Shown: piece by piece, positions 7,126-14,362 of the stretch
Layout: the number at the start of each line of letters is the position of its first letter
Numbering within the stretch: the first letter of the stretch is position 1
Source of the DNA: CAYGAW01 sp964347945
GTDB lineage: Bacteria > Chloroflexota > Anaerolineae > UBA7937 > B3-Chlor
Assembly: GCA_964347945.1 (NCBI GenBank)
Contig: CAYGAW010000063.1
Location: 1 to 18,497 of the forward strand
Reading direction: 5' to 3'
Length of the DNA stretch: 18,497 bases
Notes under the pieces: model-generated
The model's input: the letters and a program-made list of their open reading frames with translations, nothing else
Databases searched by the model: none
Told to the model about the DNA's origin: nothing
Translations under genes and position numbers: made by a program

Positions 7126-7749
7126 ATGACAGATGCGGAGTTGAGACAGCCTGGTGAGGTGGCCAGAAAATTGGACATCTCCACGTCAACCCTTCGTCGA
7201 TGGGCTAAGGAGTTTCATCCCTACCTGTCGAAGACGGCGGGCAAGCCGGATGCGACAGGGGCCATGGCGGGTGCCCACCGTCGATACACCACGGAGGACG
7301 TGCAAATCCTGAGCCGAGTGAAGGCGCTATTGGACGAGGGATTGACCTATGACCAAGTCATCCACCGCCTGAGCCGCGAAGCCCGTGGCATCAGGGAGGA
7401 GACTCGACAACGGGACGAGGCCTATCCGATAGTGGCTCCCGAGACGGAGATGGAAGCCGGAGCTGTTGGCCCGAGCCTCGTCGTCGTGGCCGATGCCCTG
7501 CGCAACATCAACGAGAACCAGCAAGCCCTACAAAACAGCTTGCAGGTGAACCGTAATCTGTTGGGGGTCCTGATCCAGGATAACTTCAACCTCAAGGAAG
7601 AGAATACTAAGCTGAGGGACCGACTGCTAAAGCTGGAACAAACGATGAACCAGCTCAGGCAAGAGAAGGAAGCGCCTCCTGTGAGCCAAGTGCAGTTGAA
7701 GGAACTCCAGAGCAGGAAGGGCTGCCTTGGCACTCCTACTACAAGATAG
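7126..7749 (+). CDS. MerR-type HTH protein with C-terminal coiled coil
   Basis: 207 residues. Residues 7-80 are a MerR-like winged HTH: PGEVARKLDISTSTLRRWAKEF as the recognition unit, then HRRYTTEDVQILSRVKALLDEGLTYDQVIHRL. Between them lies a short loop (HPYLSKTAGKPDATGAMAG) typical of the divergent MerR proteins of Chloroflexota. A linker is followed from about residue 125 by a long Leu/Asn/Gln/Glu-rich coiled coil (NINENQQALQNSLQVNRNLL and ENTKLRDRLLKLEQTMNQLR) that should drive dimerisation. There is no effector-binding domain and no metal-binding cysteine pattern, so the trigger may be a partner protein rather than a small ligand. It may alternatively be a chromosome-organising DNA-binding protein. 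The gene follows the DUF1232 gene by 59 bases and may share its promoter. Confidence 0.75.
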   Translation: MTDAELRQPGEVARKLDISTSTLRRWAKEFHPYLSKTAGKPDATGAMAGAHRRYTTEDVQILSRVKALLDEGLTYDQVIHRLSREARGIREETRQRDEAYPIVAPETEMEAGAVGPSLVVVADALRNINENQQALQNSLQVNRNLLGVLIQDNFNLKEENTKLRDRLLKLEQTMNQLRQEKEAPPVSQVQLKELQSRKGCLGTPTTR

Positions 7750-7841
7750 CCCTTTCTCTCCGCGTTTCCTCACCGTCATGGCGGCCGGCAAGGGTGCTAT
7801 GGCGCTTTCATGAGTGATAGGTCCTTATAGCCTCCGGGTGA

Positions 7842-8855
7842 ATGGCGGTGATCAGACGATTCAACTTAGGCGACATTCTGCTTGTCAAGAGATTGCAGGG
7901 GCAAGGTTCATCTTTCGATCTCGAGACAGCTCTGCTATGCTCCCCGGCTCCCTTGTCCATGGCACTCCTGGAGTGTCTGGCCCTGAATGAGGGGCGCTGT
8001 TCCACTTTCGTCGATAGGCATTCCTCAACAGAACAGCGCATCCGGGGGTTCATACAGGCTTGGAACCGGGCGGATGGACTGGCATGTGATGTGGCGTTCA
8101 TCGCCCCGTGCCTGGATGGTTCACCTGCCACCTCCCGACTGTGGTGCGACCTTCTAGACCACTTGATCGTGGTCAAAGGGCACTCGGGGCTACAGCGTGT
8201 CTTCGCCAAGATCCCCATAGATGGAGAGGCAACAGAAATCTTCCGGCAAACTGGATTCGCGGCATACGCCCGCCGACGAGTCCTACGGTTGGATCAACCC
8301 ACTGCCAGCATCGATCCTGCCAGGCCCGTGTCCTGGCGCCCACTTCAGGAAAAGGATGCCTGGGGGCTGCAGCGCCTGTGGAGTGCGACAACACCACGCC
8401 CTGTGCAACTGGCAGAGGGCGGTAGAGCGGAGCGAGACGTCGATGGCCTTCTGCCCTGGTGGAAGACACGACAGGTGAAGCACTACGTACTATCCGACGC
8501 TGGCGAGATTCTGGCCCACCTACGCGCGTCCAGCGCTGAAGACGGTCATTGGATGAGCATCATGGTGGCCCCCACTGTCCTGGGCGAAGTACGCACGCTA
8601 CTGTCCGAGTCCTTGTCTTTCCTTTCCGCCCGCCCGGACCGGCCTATCTACTGCGCTGTCCGCGAATACCAAGCAGGCCTTGAAGCTGCCCTGGAGGACC
8701 TGGGATTCCAGCCCCTGGCCTCCGAGTTGCTCATGGTGAAGCACACCACCGTCGGGGTGAAGGTGCCCGTTGAGAAGCTGAGTGCGGCCTTTGAGAAAGG
8801 GGTAGAAACCGCTACTCCCATCTCTACAGGCAATAGCTATGGGAACGCGGCATAG
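7842..8855 (+). CDS. Tandem GNAT-like acetyltransferase-fold protein
   Basis: 337 residues. Two GNAT-like halves can be seen from their final strands: FAKIPIDGEATEIFRQTGF with YARRRVLRL near residues 126-150, and IYCAVREYQAGLEAALEDLGF followed by SELLMVKHTT near 267-300. GNAT domains close in this way, with a helix, a Gly-Phe turn and a beta strand. The acetyl-CoA pyrophosphate loop (Q/RxxGxG/A) is not evident in either half, so acetyltransferase activity is uncertain. ATG 7842 has only a weak ribosome site (CGGGTG). The gene lies 92 bases after the MerR-type gene and 66 before the AAA ATPase; no function can be inferred from this placement. Confidence 0.6.
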   Translation: MAVIRRFNLGDILLVKRLQGQGSSFDLETALLCSPAPLSMALLECLALNEGRCSTFVDRHSSTEQRIRGFIQAWNRADGLACDVAFIAPCLDGSPATSRLWCDLLDHLIVVKGHSGLQRVFAKIPIDGEATEIFRQTGFAAYARRRVLRLDQPTASIDPARPVSWRPLQEKDAWGLQRLWSATTPRPVQLAEGGRAERDVDGLLPWWKTRQVKHYVLSDAGEILAHLRASSAEDGHWMSIMVAPTVLGEVRTLLSESLSFLSARPDRPIYCAVREYQAGLEAALEDLGFQPLASELLMVKHTTVGVKVPVEKLSAAFEKGVETATPISTGNSYGNAA

Positions 8856-8921
8856 TTGCCCTCGACACAAGGTGGTCACTGCTCCTCCAGGCATTGGTAT
8901 CGTGCACGCTAATTCAACAAC

Positions 8922-10436
8922 ATGCAGCAAGAGATAACAGACGATCTAGACGCCCTCATCGACGTGCTGCCTTCGGCTCTGTGCAAGTCCTTGCGCGATC
9001 TGAATCAGGAGGACGAACTCTTGGAGGTGGTTCTCGACTTGGGGCGGCTCCCAGAGGCGCGTTTCCTGGATCGTGAGGTCATTCTGAGTTCCTCCGAGGT
9101 GAGTGAAGAAGAGATCCAGTACGTGGCCTCCCGTATCGGTCGCTTCGGCGACGACAACCGGGCCGGCATCGAGCGCACCTTGCACCGCATCTCTGCTATT
9201 CGCAACCGCGAGGACAAGATTGTGGGCCTCACCTGCCGCGTTGGGAGGGCGGTCTACGGTACCATCGATATCATCCGCGATATCATCGAGTCAGGTAAGA
9301 GCATCCTGCTCCTCGGTCGGCCTGGCGTGGGCAAGACAACTATGTTGCGCGAGGTCGCCCGTGTCTTGGCTGACAAGAAGAGGGTGGTCATCGTGGACAC
9401 CAGCAATGAGATCGGCGGCGACGGCGACATTCCTCATCCCGCCATCGGCAAGGCACGTCGCATGCAGGTGAAAACGCCAACCATGCAGCACGCAGTCATG
9501 ATCGAGGCTGTCGAGAACCACATGCCCGAGGTGATCGTCATTGACGAGATCGGCACAGAGTTGGAGGCGGCAGCGGCCCGAACCATCGCCGAGCGTGGTG
9601 TGCAGTTGGTGGCCACCGCCCACGGTAATACGCTGGACAACCTGATGATGAACCCCACCTTGGCCGATCTCATCGGCGGTATCCAATCGGTCACTCTGAG
9701 TGACGAGGAGGCCCGCCGGAGGGGGACCCGCAAGTCGATACTCGAACGAAAGGCCCCACCTACGTTCGACGTCGTGGTTGAAATCCAGGACTGGGAGCGA
9801 GTCGCGGCGCGTCATGATGTGGCAGAAGCAGTGGATGCCATCCTGGAGGGGCGTTTCATACCCCCTGAGATCCGATACCGGGATGAGGAAGGTGAGGTCC
9901 TCATCGAGGAAATGACGCTCGCGGTAACCGAAGAAGAGTTGCCATTCCTCCCCTCGCGTGAGAAGGTCCAGCGTCGCCGACCACTGGCCATATACCCCTA
10001 CGGAATCAGCCAGCACCGTCTACAACAAGTGGCCAAAGATCTCAAGGTGCCCATCCGCATCGTCGATGATCTGATCGACGCTGAGGCAGTCTTCACCCTC
10101 AGAAACTACTACAGCAAGCGTCCACAGCGTATCAGCGAGGCTGAGAGAAAGGGCATCCCCATCTATGTTCTGCGCAGCAACACCGTCACCCAGATGGAGA
10201 GTTACCTGGCCGACATCTTCGGTGTGCGCGTGGACCTCGACCCGTTGGCTGCGGCGGCCGAAGAGACCCAGCGAGCCATAGAGAGAGTCCTCTCTGGAGC
10301 ACGCTCCGCGGAGTTGTCGCCCCAGAACGCCTACATTCGTCGTTATCAGCATCAGATGGCGCGCCAAGCCAACCTCCTATCTCGCAGCCGGGGCAAGGAA
10401 CCCAGACGGAGGGTGAGAATCTACCCCAAGAAGTAG
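8922..10436 (+). CDS. R3H-domain AAA ATPase (SpoIIIAA/Ycf45-like)
   Basis: 504 residues. An N-terminal helical part is followed by a P-loop ATPase: Walker A GRPGVGKT at 132-139, Walker B VIVIDE at about 204-209, and an ATAHG sensor-like segment. This core matches the SpoIIIAA/Ycf45 family of secretion-type ATPases. A central alpha/beta segment (PLAIYPYGISQHRL, IPIYVLRSNT) is followed by a C-terminal R3H domain, with the R-x3-H motif RRYQH at 473-477 and the family's closing S-x-G-x-E-P-x-R. R3H domains bind single-stranded nucleic acid. The protein is therefore expected to be a nucleic-acid-associated ATPase; its cellular job is not known. No Shine-Dalgarno precedes ATG 8922. It heads the operon with tmk (17-base gap). 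Confidence 0.85.
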   Translation: MQQEITDDLDALIDVLPSALCKSLRDLNQEDELLEVVLDLGRLPEARFLDREVILSSSEVSEEEIQYVASRIGRFGDDNRAGIERTLHRISAIRNREDKIVGLTCRVGRAVYGTIDIIRDIIESGKSILLLGRPGVGKTTMLREVARVLADKKRVVIVDTSNEIGGDGDIPHPAIGKARRMQVKTPTMQHAVMIEAVENHMPEVIVIDEIGTELEAAAARTIAERGVQLVATAHGNTLDNLMMNPTLADLIGGIQSVTLSDEEARRRGTRKSILERKAPPTFDVVVEIQDWERVAARHDVAEAVDAILEGRFIPPEIRYRDEEGEVLIEEMTLAVTEEELPFLPSREKVQRRRPLAIYPYGISQHRLQQVAKDLKVPIRIVDDLIDAEAVFTLRNYYSKRPQRISEAERKGIPIYVLRSNTVTQMESYLADIFGVRVDLDPLAAAAEETQRAIERVLSGARSAELSPQNAYIRRYQHQMARQANLLSRSRGKEPRRRVRIYPKK

Positions 10437-10463
10437 ATGGAGATCGGAGTGCATTGTTCATAA
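10437..10463 (+). other. Eight-codon micro-ORF overlapping the tmk start
   Basis: Directly after the TAG of the ATPase gene an ATG opens an eight-codon frame (MEIGVHCS) ending in TAA at 10461-10463. It overlaps the TTG start of tmk at 10454. It may be accidental, or it may couple tmk translation to ribosomes leaving the upstream gene. Confidence 0.25.
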
Positions 10464-11122
10464 CCTTCGAGGGCCCGGAGGGTAGCGGCAAGACTACCCA
10501 GGCGCGTCTGCTTTTTGAGTATCTCCGCAAAGAAGGGTTTCCTGCGGTCTTGACGCGCGAACCAGGCGGGACCCGCATCAGTGACAAGGTGCGGGAGATC
10601 CTCCTCAATCCAGACAACGTCGAGATGTTGCCGCGCACAGAGATTCTGCTTTTCTCTGCTGCGCGAGCCCAGGTGAGTGACGAATTCATCCGGCCTCATC
10701 TGGAAAAGGGGCACATTGTCATCTGTGACCGGTATGCCGATTCGACCATGGCCTACCAGGGGTATGGGCATGGGCTTGACCTGGGGAGTCTGCGAGCCAT
10801 CACCTCCTTCGCTACGGGTGGACTCCAGCCAGATCTGACCCTCTACCTCGATCTACCAGTCGAAACGGGTCTGAAGCGCAGACTCGGGCTCACGGACGAT
10901 GATGACCTGACAGGATACGAGGGCCAGCTTTCCCTCTTTAAGAAATGGGATCGGCTGGACATGAAGGAGCTGGAATTCCATCACCGGGTGCAGAGAGGCT
11001 ACGAGAGATTGATGGAGGCTGAGCCCGAAAGGTGGTACAGGGTGGATGCTAGTCGGTCCCAGGAAGACATCCACGTCGAGATTCGAATCAAGGTTCTCTC
11101 CCTGCTGGAGGACGCAGCATGA
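10454..11122 (+). CDS. tmk: Thymidylate kinase
   Basis: Converts dTMP to dTDP with ATP, an essential step in dTTP supply. The 222-residue protein shows the P-loop GPEGSGKT at 7-14, the TREPGGT loop, and the DRYADSTMAYQG motif with the dTMP-binding Arg-Tyr. The LID region, from about residue 140, is longer than usual, with an acidic insert TDDDDLTG before the WDRLD element. The start is TTG 10454, which has GGAG at 10446-10449; the ATG at 10437 is in another frame. The gene ends with an ATGA overlap (11119-11122) with the next gene, so translation of the two is coupled. Confidence 0.92.
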   Translation: MFITFEGPEGSGKTTQARLLFEYLRKEGFPAVLTREPGGTRISDKVREILLNPDNVEMLPRTEILLFSAARAQVSDEFIRPHLEKGHIVICDRYADSTMAYQGYGHGLDLGSLRAITSFATGGLQPDLTLYLDLPVETGLKRRLGLTDDDDLTGYEGQLSLFKKWDRLDMKELEFHHRVQRGYERLMEAEPERWYRVDASRSQEDIHVEIRIKVLSLLEDAA

Positions 11123-12225
11123 GGGTGGTATGCACAGGTTCCTCAGGTTCCGATCGTATGGGCTACCTGGAGGGCGTCCAGGAGCTCGCTCGCCAGGCCG
11201 CAATTCCGCTCGAGGTCTGCAATGTGGGCGACATGATGCTCCAGAAGGCCGAAGACATAGGCAGTCCGGTCAGTAGAGAGAAGATCCTCGATCTCCCCTC
11301 ATCTTCTCTCGAGTGGTTGCGCGGAACGGTGTTCGAGGAGATAGTGCGAAAGGCCGCCAGTCACGAGAATGCCATCGTCGCGACCCACACCTGTTTCCGC
11401 TGGAAGAAGTTCCTCTCTCCTGCCTTCGACACTTACTACCTCTCCCGATTGGACCCTGACTTCTACGTCACGATAATCGACGACTACGACGCTATCCAGA
11501 GGCGCCTGGAGCAGACAAAGCAGTGGAGAGGCAGACTTCAGTTGTGGGAGATTTTGATTTGGCGCGACGAGGAAGCTCTGATCACCAAGATACTGGCCCA
11601 GAACTTCCGCAAGCCGCACTACGTCATCGCGAGAGAGGAGCCGCCCGAGATCCTCTTCGACTTGATGTTCAAGCCTGATCGCAAGAAAGCCTACCTCAGC
11701 CATCCCATCACCGCTATCGAGAAGGAACAGCCCGAGCAACTAAGAAAGGCGCAGGATTTTCTGATCGAGTTGCGGAAGTATCTAACGGTGTTCAATCCCC
11801 TCGCCATGACCGAACTGGAACGTGCCAGGAGACTCCGCGAGAAGGATGACAAGGAGATTACCGGAGAGATCATGAGGATTCTGGAGGATCAAACGGTCGC
11901 CCGGGACTACCAGTTCATCGATCAGAGTGACTTGGTGATCGTCTATTACCCGGTGAAGGAACCATCACCGGGTGTGCTGAGCGAACTGATACATGGCTTC
12001 AGTCACGACAAAGAAGTGTACATGGTCTTCCCTTACGAGATCAGCCCATTCTTGCAGTTCTACTGCACCGAGATATTCCCCACGGGTGAGGAACTGATCA
12101 AGTATCTACAGAAGGGCGGCATCATTCGATCCGAGCAAAAGAAACCTTCAACAAGGAAGCCAAACCAGTCGGAGGCGGAGGAGGAGGGCTGTGGACATGA
12201 AGCTGGTCATAAGCATCGTCCATAG
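11119..12225 (+). CDS. Adenylate-kinase-like / nucleoside-deoxyribosyltransferase-like fusion
   Basis: 368 residues in two parts. Residues 1-185 resemble archaeal-type adenylate kinase: NVGDMMLQKAEDIG matches its N-x-G-D-x-M element, ATHTCFRWKKFLSPAF its D-T-H...PG segment, and DDYDAIQRRL the distal helix. The expected GxxGxGKT loop is GSSGSDRM, without the Lys-Thr, so phosphoryl transfer is unlikely in the usual way. Residues 188-305 resemble nucleoside 2-deoxyribosyltransferases: AYLSHPI at the first strand, then QSDLVIVYYPV and SPGVLSELIHGFSHDKEV, where Glu289 aligns with the nucleophilic glutamate. The product may sense or process a (deoxy)nucleotide. It lies between tmk and darA with overlaps at both ends, implying a tightly coupled unit. 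The last ~30 residues, where darA's ribosome site overlaps, are low-complexity and probably disordered. Confidence 0.6.
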   Translation: MRVVCTGSSGSDRMGYLEGVQELARQAAIPLEVCNVGDMMLQKAEDIGSPVSREKILDLPSSSLEWLRGTVFEEIVRKAASHENAIVATHTCFRWKKFLSPAFDTYYLSRLDPDFYVTIIDDYDAIQRRLEQTKQWRGRLQLWEILIWRDEEALITKILAQNFRKPHYVIAREEPPEILFDLMFKPDRKKAYLSHPITAIEKEQPEQLRKAQDFLIELRKYLTVFNPLAMTELERARRLREKDDKEITGEIMRILEDQTVARDYQFIDQSDLVIVYYPVKEPSPGVLSELIHGFSHDKEVYMVFPYEISPFLQFYCTEIFPTGEELIKYLQKGGIIRSEQKKPSTRKPNQSEAEEEGCGHEAGHKHRP

Positions 12226-12526
12226 GGAAGACGCCGACGGATTGCTGAAAGCCTTGACCGACGCAGGACACAAGGCCACGCTGATAAGCACCACCGGAGG
12301 ATTCTTGAGGGAAGGGAATGCCACCGTCTGCATCGGCACGGAGACTGAGAAACTGGAGGAGGTACTGGAGACAGTGCGGGAGAACTGTCACACTCGAACC
12401 CGGCTTGTCAGCCCTCTCGTTCCCGTGACCGAGCCCTCTGAGTTCTACATACCGGAGCCGGTGGAGCTAGAGGTGGGAGGTGCGACCATCTTCGTCCTGG
12501 ACGTGGAGAGATACGAGAAGTTCTAG
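12197..12526 (+). CDS. darA: Cyclic-di-AMP receptor DarA/PstA-like protein
   Basis: 109 residues, the usual length of the family. MKLVISIVHREDADGL, ISTTGGFLREGNATVCIG and the ENC-x-R segment reproduce the PII-like DarA (YaaQ/PstA, COG3870) core, where TGGFL and GNAT line the c-di-AMP pocket. In Firmicutes these trimeric proteins bind c-di-AMP, and their gene is next to tmk, as is nearly the case here. ATG 12197 is chosen over GTG 12191 because AGGAGGG at 12182-12188 gives an eight-base spacer and the length then fits the family. The start lies inside the previous gene (29-base overlap). No diadenylate cyclase is in the window. Confidence 0.88.
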   Translation: MKLVISIVHREDADGLLKALTDAGHKATLISTTGGFLREGNATVCIGTETEKLEEVLETVRENCHTRTRLVSPLVPVTEPSEFYIPEPVELEVGGATIFVLDVERYEKF

Positions 12527-12566
12527 CCGCTGCACCTTTACAACGGCCCGACTGCGATTCTTTGGC

Positions 12567-12947
12567 CTATAGGTCGTAGTCTCCGGAGTCCTCTCCCCCG
12601 AGGTCTCCCATGGACTCTTCGATTTCTTCCGGACTCTCTCCCGCTTCGAGTCGGTCCACCATCTCGTCGAACTCTGGGCCCATGTCCTCGCCCATCTCCG
12701 CACTCATCTTCCTCATCCAGCGGGCGACACTCTTGGGATCGTTCTCGTCAAGTCCCGCCAGGCTGCTCGGGTCGGCCAGGCTCTCGAGTCGGCTTTCCTC
12801 CGATCTGACCACGGTAACGCGGGAGATGAGTCGATGCAGAGCATCACTGCCGCACTCGGGGCAGAGAGGCATACTTGTGTCGGAATAGCTGCGCAGCAGG
12901 GTTACTCTGCGGCGACACCCTTTGCAGCGGTATTCGTACAGAGGCAT
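12567..12947 (-). CDS. FmdB-type zinc-ribbon protein
   Basis: 126 residues. MPLYEYRC with Cys8, Cys11, Cys29 and Cys32 (CKGC...CPEC) is the classic FmdB/CxxC_CxxC_SSSS zinc ribbon, named after a putative regulator of formamide metabolism; its function in most bacteria is not established. The rest is acidic, rich in Glu, Asp, Met and Ser (for example MGPEFDEMVDRLEAGESPEE), with a helical DPKSVARWMRKMSAEMGEDMG segment that is often annexed to FmdB in this group. The start at ATG 12947 has AAGGAAG upstream and a promoter at 12967-12995. An in-frame codon at 13010 is upstream of that promoter and is discarded. Confidence 0.8.
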   Translation of the reverse strand: MPLYEYRCKGCRRRVTLLRSYSDTSMPLCPECGSDALHRLISRVTVVRSEESRLESLADPSSLAGLDENDPKSVARWMRKMSAEMGEDMGPEFDEMVDRLEAGESPEEIEESMGDLGGEDSGDYDL

Positions 12948-12966
12948 TCGCACTTCCTTACCTAGA

Positions 12967-12995
12967 ATTATAACCTGCGCACTTGAGTTGAGCAA
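12967..12995 (-). promoter_or_regulatory. Promoter of the FmdB-type gene
   Basis: On the minus strand TTGCTC (12995-12990) and a perfect TATAAT (12972-12967) are 17 bases apart. Transcription would begin near 12960, 13 bases before the ATG at 12947, with AAGGAAG in between. The same -35 hexamer, TTGCTC, occurs in the promoter at 304. Confidence 0.6.
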
Positions 12996-13021
12996 GCGCG
13001 CATCGGTCAAGCATCGCCACC

Positions 13022-13050
13022 TTGAATCTCAAAGGGTGCTGGCTTCTATT
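13022..13050 (+). promoter_or_regulatory. Candidate remA promoter
   Basis: TTGAAT (13022-13027) and TCTATT (13045-13050) are 17 bases apart, each matching consensus at four of six positions. The transcript would start near 13057 and have a leader of about 40 bases with a good ribosome site. Confidence 0.4.
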
Positions 13051-13086
13051 CCCTAGGAAGCCCTAACCTCTTGTTACCCTAGGAGG
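13051..13086 (+). repeat. Direct repeat CCCTAGGA flanking the remA leader
   Basis: CCCTAGGA occurs at 13051-13058 and again near 13078-13085, the second copy merging into the AGGAGGA ribosome site of remA. Each copy contains the palindrome CCTAGG. They may be sites for autoregulation of RemA, but could equally be chance. Confidence 0.3.
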
Positions 13087-13098
13087 AAACAGACCATC

Positions 13099-13362
13099 AT
13101 GGATCCAGTGCACGTCGGCTTCGGAGGCATCGTCGCTGCCAACCGCATCCTGGCCATTCTCGATCCCAACTCGCAGCCTGTAAGACGTATGGTACGCAGA
13201 GCCAAGAAGGAGGGGACGGCCATCGACATGACATACGGCCGCAAGACCAGGACGGTGATCATCTTGGACACTGGCCACATTGTCACCGCTGCTATACAGC
13301 CTGAGACGATAGTGGGCAGGCTACGGCAGCCCTACAAGGGCACCCTGGCAGAGCGCGAATAG
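13099..13362 (+). CDS. remA: RemA/DUF370 DNA-binding regulator
   Basis: 87 residues, normal for RemA. GFGGIVAANRILAILDP, VRRMVRRAKKEGTAIDMTYG, RKTRTVIILDTGHIV and AIQPETIVGRL follow the Bacillus RemA sequence along its whole length. In B. subtilis RemA forms octameric rings that wrap DNA and activate biofilm matrix and osmoprotection genes. The conserved arginines in RKTR and RRMVRR are those expected to face DNA. ATG 13099 has AGGAGGA a good distance upstream. In Firmicutes and many other bacteria remA neighbours guanylate kinase; here it lies between FmdB and a Memo-family gene. The targets in this organism are not predictable from the window. Confidence 0.85.
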   Translation: MDPVHVGFGGIVAANRILAILDPNSQPVRRMVRRAKKEGTAIDMTYGRKTRTVIILDTGHIVTAAIQPETIVGRLRQPYKGTLAERE

Positions 13363-13480
13363 GGACCGTCTGCCTGCGTCCCGGGCTGACCGGAACAGGC
13401 AATGCCCACTGGTGGCCGGACCGTGAGAGGATTGGCAGTAGCCCCACATCTTCAAAGCGCAACCCCACGGGGAGGGAATC

Positions 13481-14323
13481 ATGAAAGGCTTAGACCCCAA
13501 GGTCGTCAGGAGATCCGTAATCGCCGGCTCTTGGTATCCAGGCTCAGCCTCGGCACTGGCCAGCACCATTGACGGGTTCATGGCCGCAGTGGACGAGGGC
13601 CCATTAGAGGGCGAGTTGAGAGGGCTGATCTCACCTCATGCGGGCTACTCCTACTCTGGGGGCGTGGCCGCGTACGCCTACAAGCAGCTGGAGGGCAAGG
13701 GCTATCCCACGGTGGTCATCGTCAGCCCCATCCACAGGCACTACGGCGGGCGGTATCTCGTCACCGGCAACCAGTACTATGAGACGCCCTTCGGCATGGT
13801 AAAGGTGGATGCTCAATTGGTGAACAAGCTGGATGGGGAGATCGAACTCAACTTCGTAGACCAGGATGCCGAACACTCCTTGGAGATCCAGCTCCCCTTC
13901 CTTCAGCATATGCTCGGCGAGTTCACACTACTGCCTGTAATGATGGGCGACCAGGGACTGGGGGCCTGTCGGGCCTTGAGCGCTGCACTGAACAAGGTGC
14001 TCGGGGAAAAAGAGGCACTCCTGGTGGCCAGCTCCGACCTGGCCCACCTGCATGACTACGAAGAGGTGGTCGCTCACGACCGCTTCGTGCAGGGATTCGT
14101 GAACGATTTCGACCCTGAGGGCCTGGCCTCAAGCCTGGCCAAGAATGAGGCCCAGGCTTGCGGCGGTGGACCCATCGTCACCGTGATGCTCACAGCGAGG
14201 GAGCTGGGCGCTGACAGCGCCAGGGTGCTGAAGTACATGAACTCCGGTGACGTGACTGGGGTTAGAGCGCCGGGGCAGTACACGGTGGGCTACCTGGCGG
14301 GGGTAGTCTACAAAGCAGCCTAG
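13481..14323 (+). CDS. Memo / AmmeMemoRadiSam system protein B
   Basis: 280 residues of the Memo family along its full length: RRSVIAGSWYPGSASAL, then ISPHAGYSYSG (His53), SPIHRHYGG (His85, His87), EHSLEIQLPFLQ, SSDLAHLHDY and the ACGGGPI motif (Cys227). In human MEMO1 the equivalent histidines and cysteine bind metal (iron or copper) in a fold related to extradiol dioxygenases. In bacteria it usually forms a three-gene system with an AMMECR1 protein and a radical SAM enzyme, whose substrate is unknown. Neither partner is in this window. A GGGGAGGG ribosome site precedes ATG 13481. The gene lies 118 bases after remA and converges on the UxaA genes. Confidence 0.88.
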   Translation: MKGLDPKVVRRSVIAGSWYPGSASALASTIDGFMAAVDEGPLEGELRGLISPHAGYSYSGGVAAYAYKQLEGKGYPTVVIVSPIHRHYGGRYLVTGNQYYETPFGMVKVDAQLVNKLDGEIELNFVDQDAEHSLEIQLPFLQHMLGEFTLLPVMMGDQGLGACRALSAALNKVLGEKEALLVASSDLAHLHDYEEVVAHDRFVQGFVNDFDPEGLASSLAKNEAQACGGGPIVTVMLTARELGADSARVLKYMNSGDVTGVRAPGQYTVGYLAGVVYKAA

Positions 14324-14362
14324 CAGGCTCTCCTTTGACGACATGCTTGGGCCGAACGGCCA

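Noticed and set aside
9291..10016. 241-codon minus-strand open frame inside the AAA ATPase gene
   Set aside because: The + strand has Walker motifs and an R3H domain; the antisense frame is a GC-rich shadow rich in His, Gly and Leu.
14350..14361. GGCCG-aa-CGGCC hairpin between the Memo and UxaA genes as a terminator
   Set aside because: The stem is short and no T-run follows on either strand.
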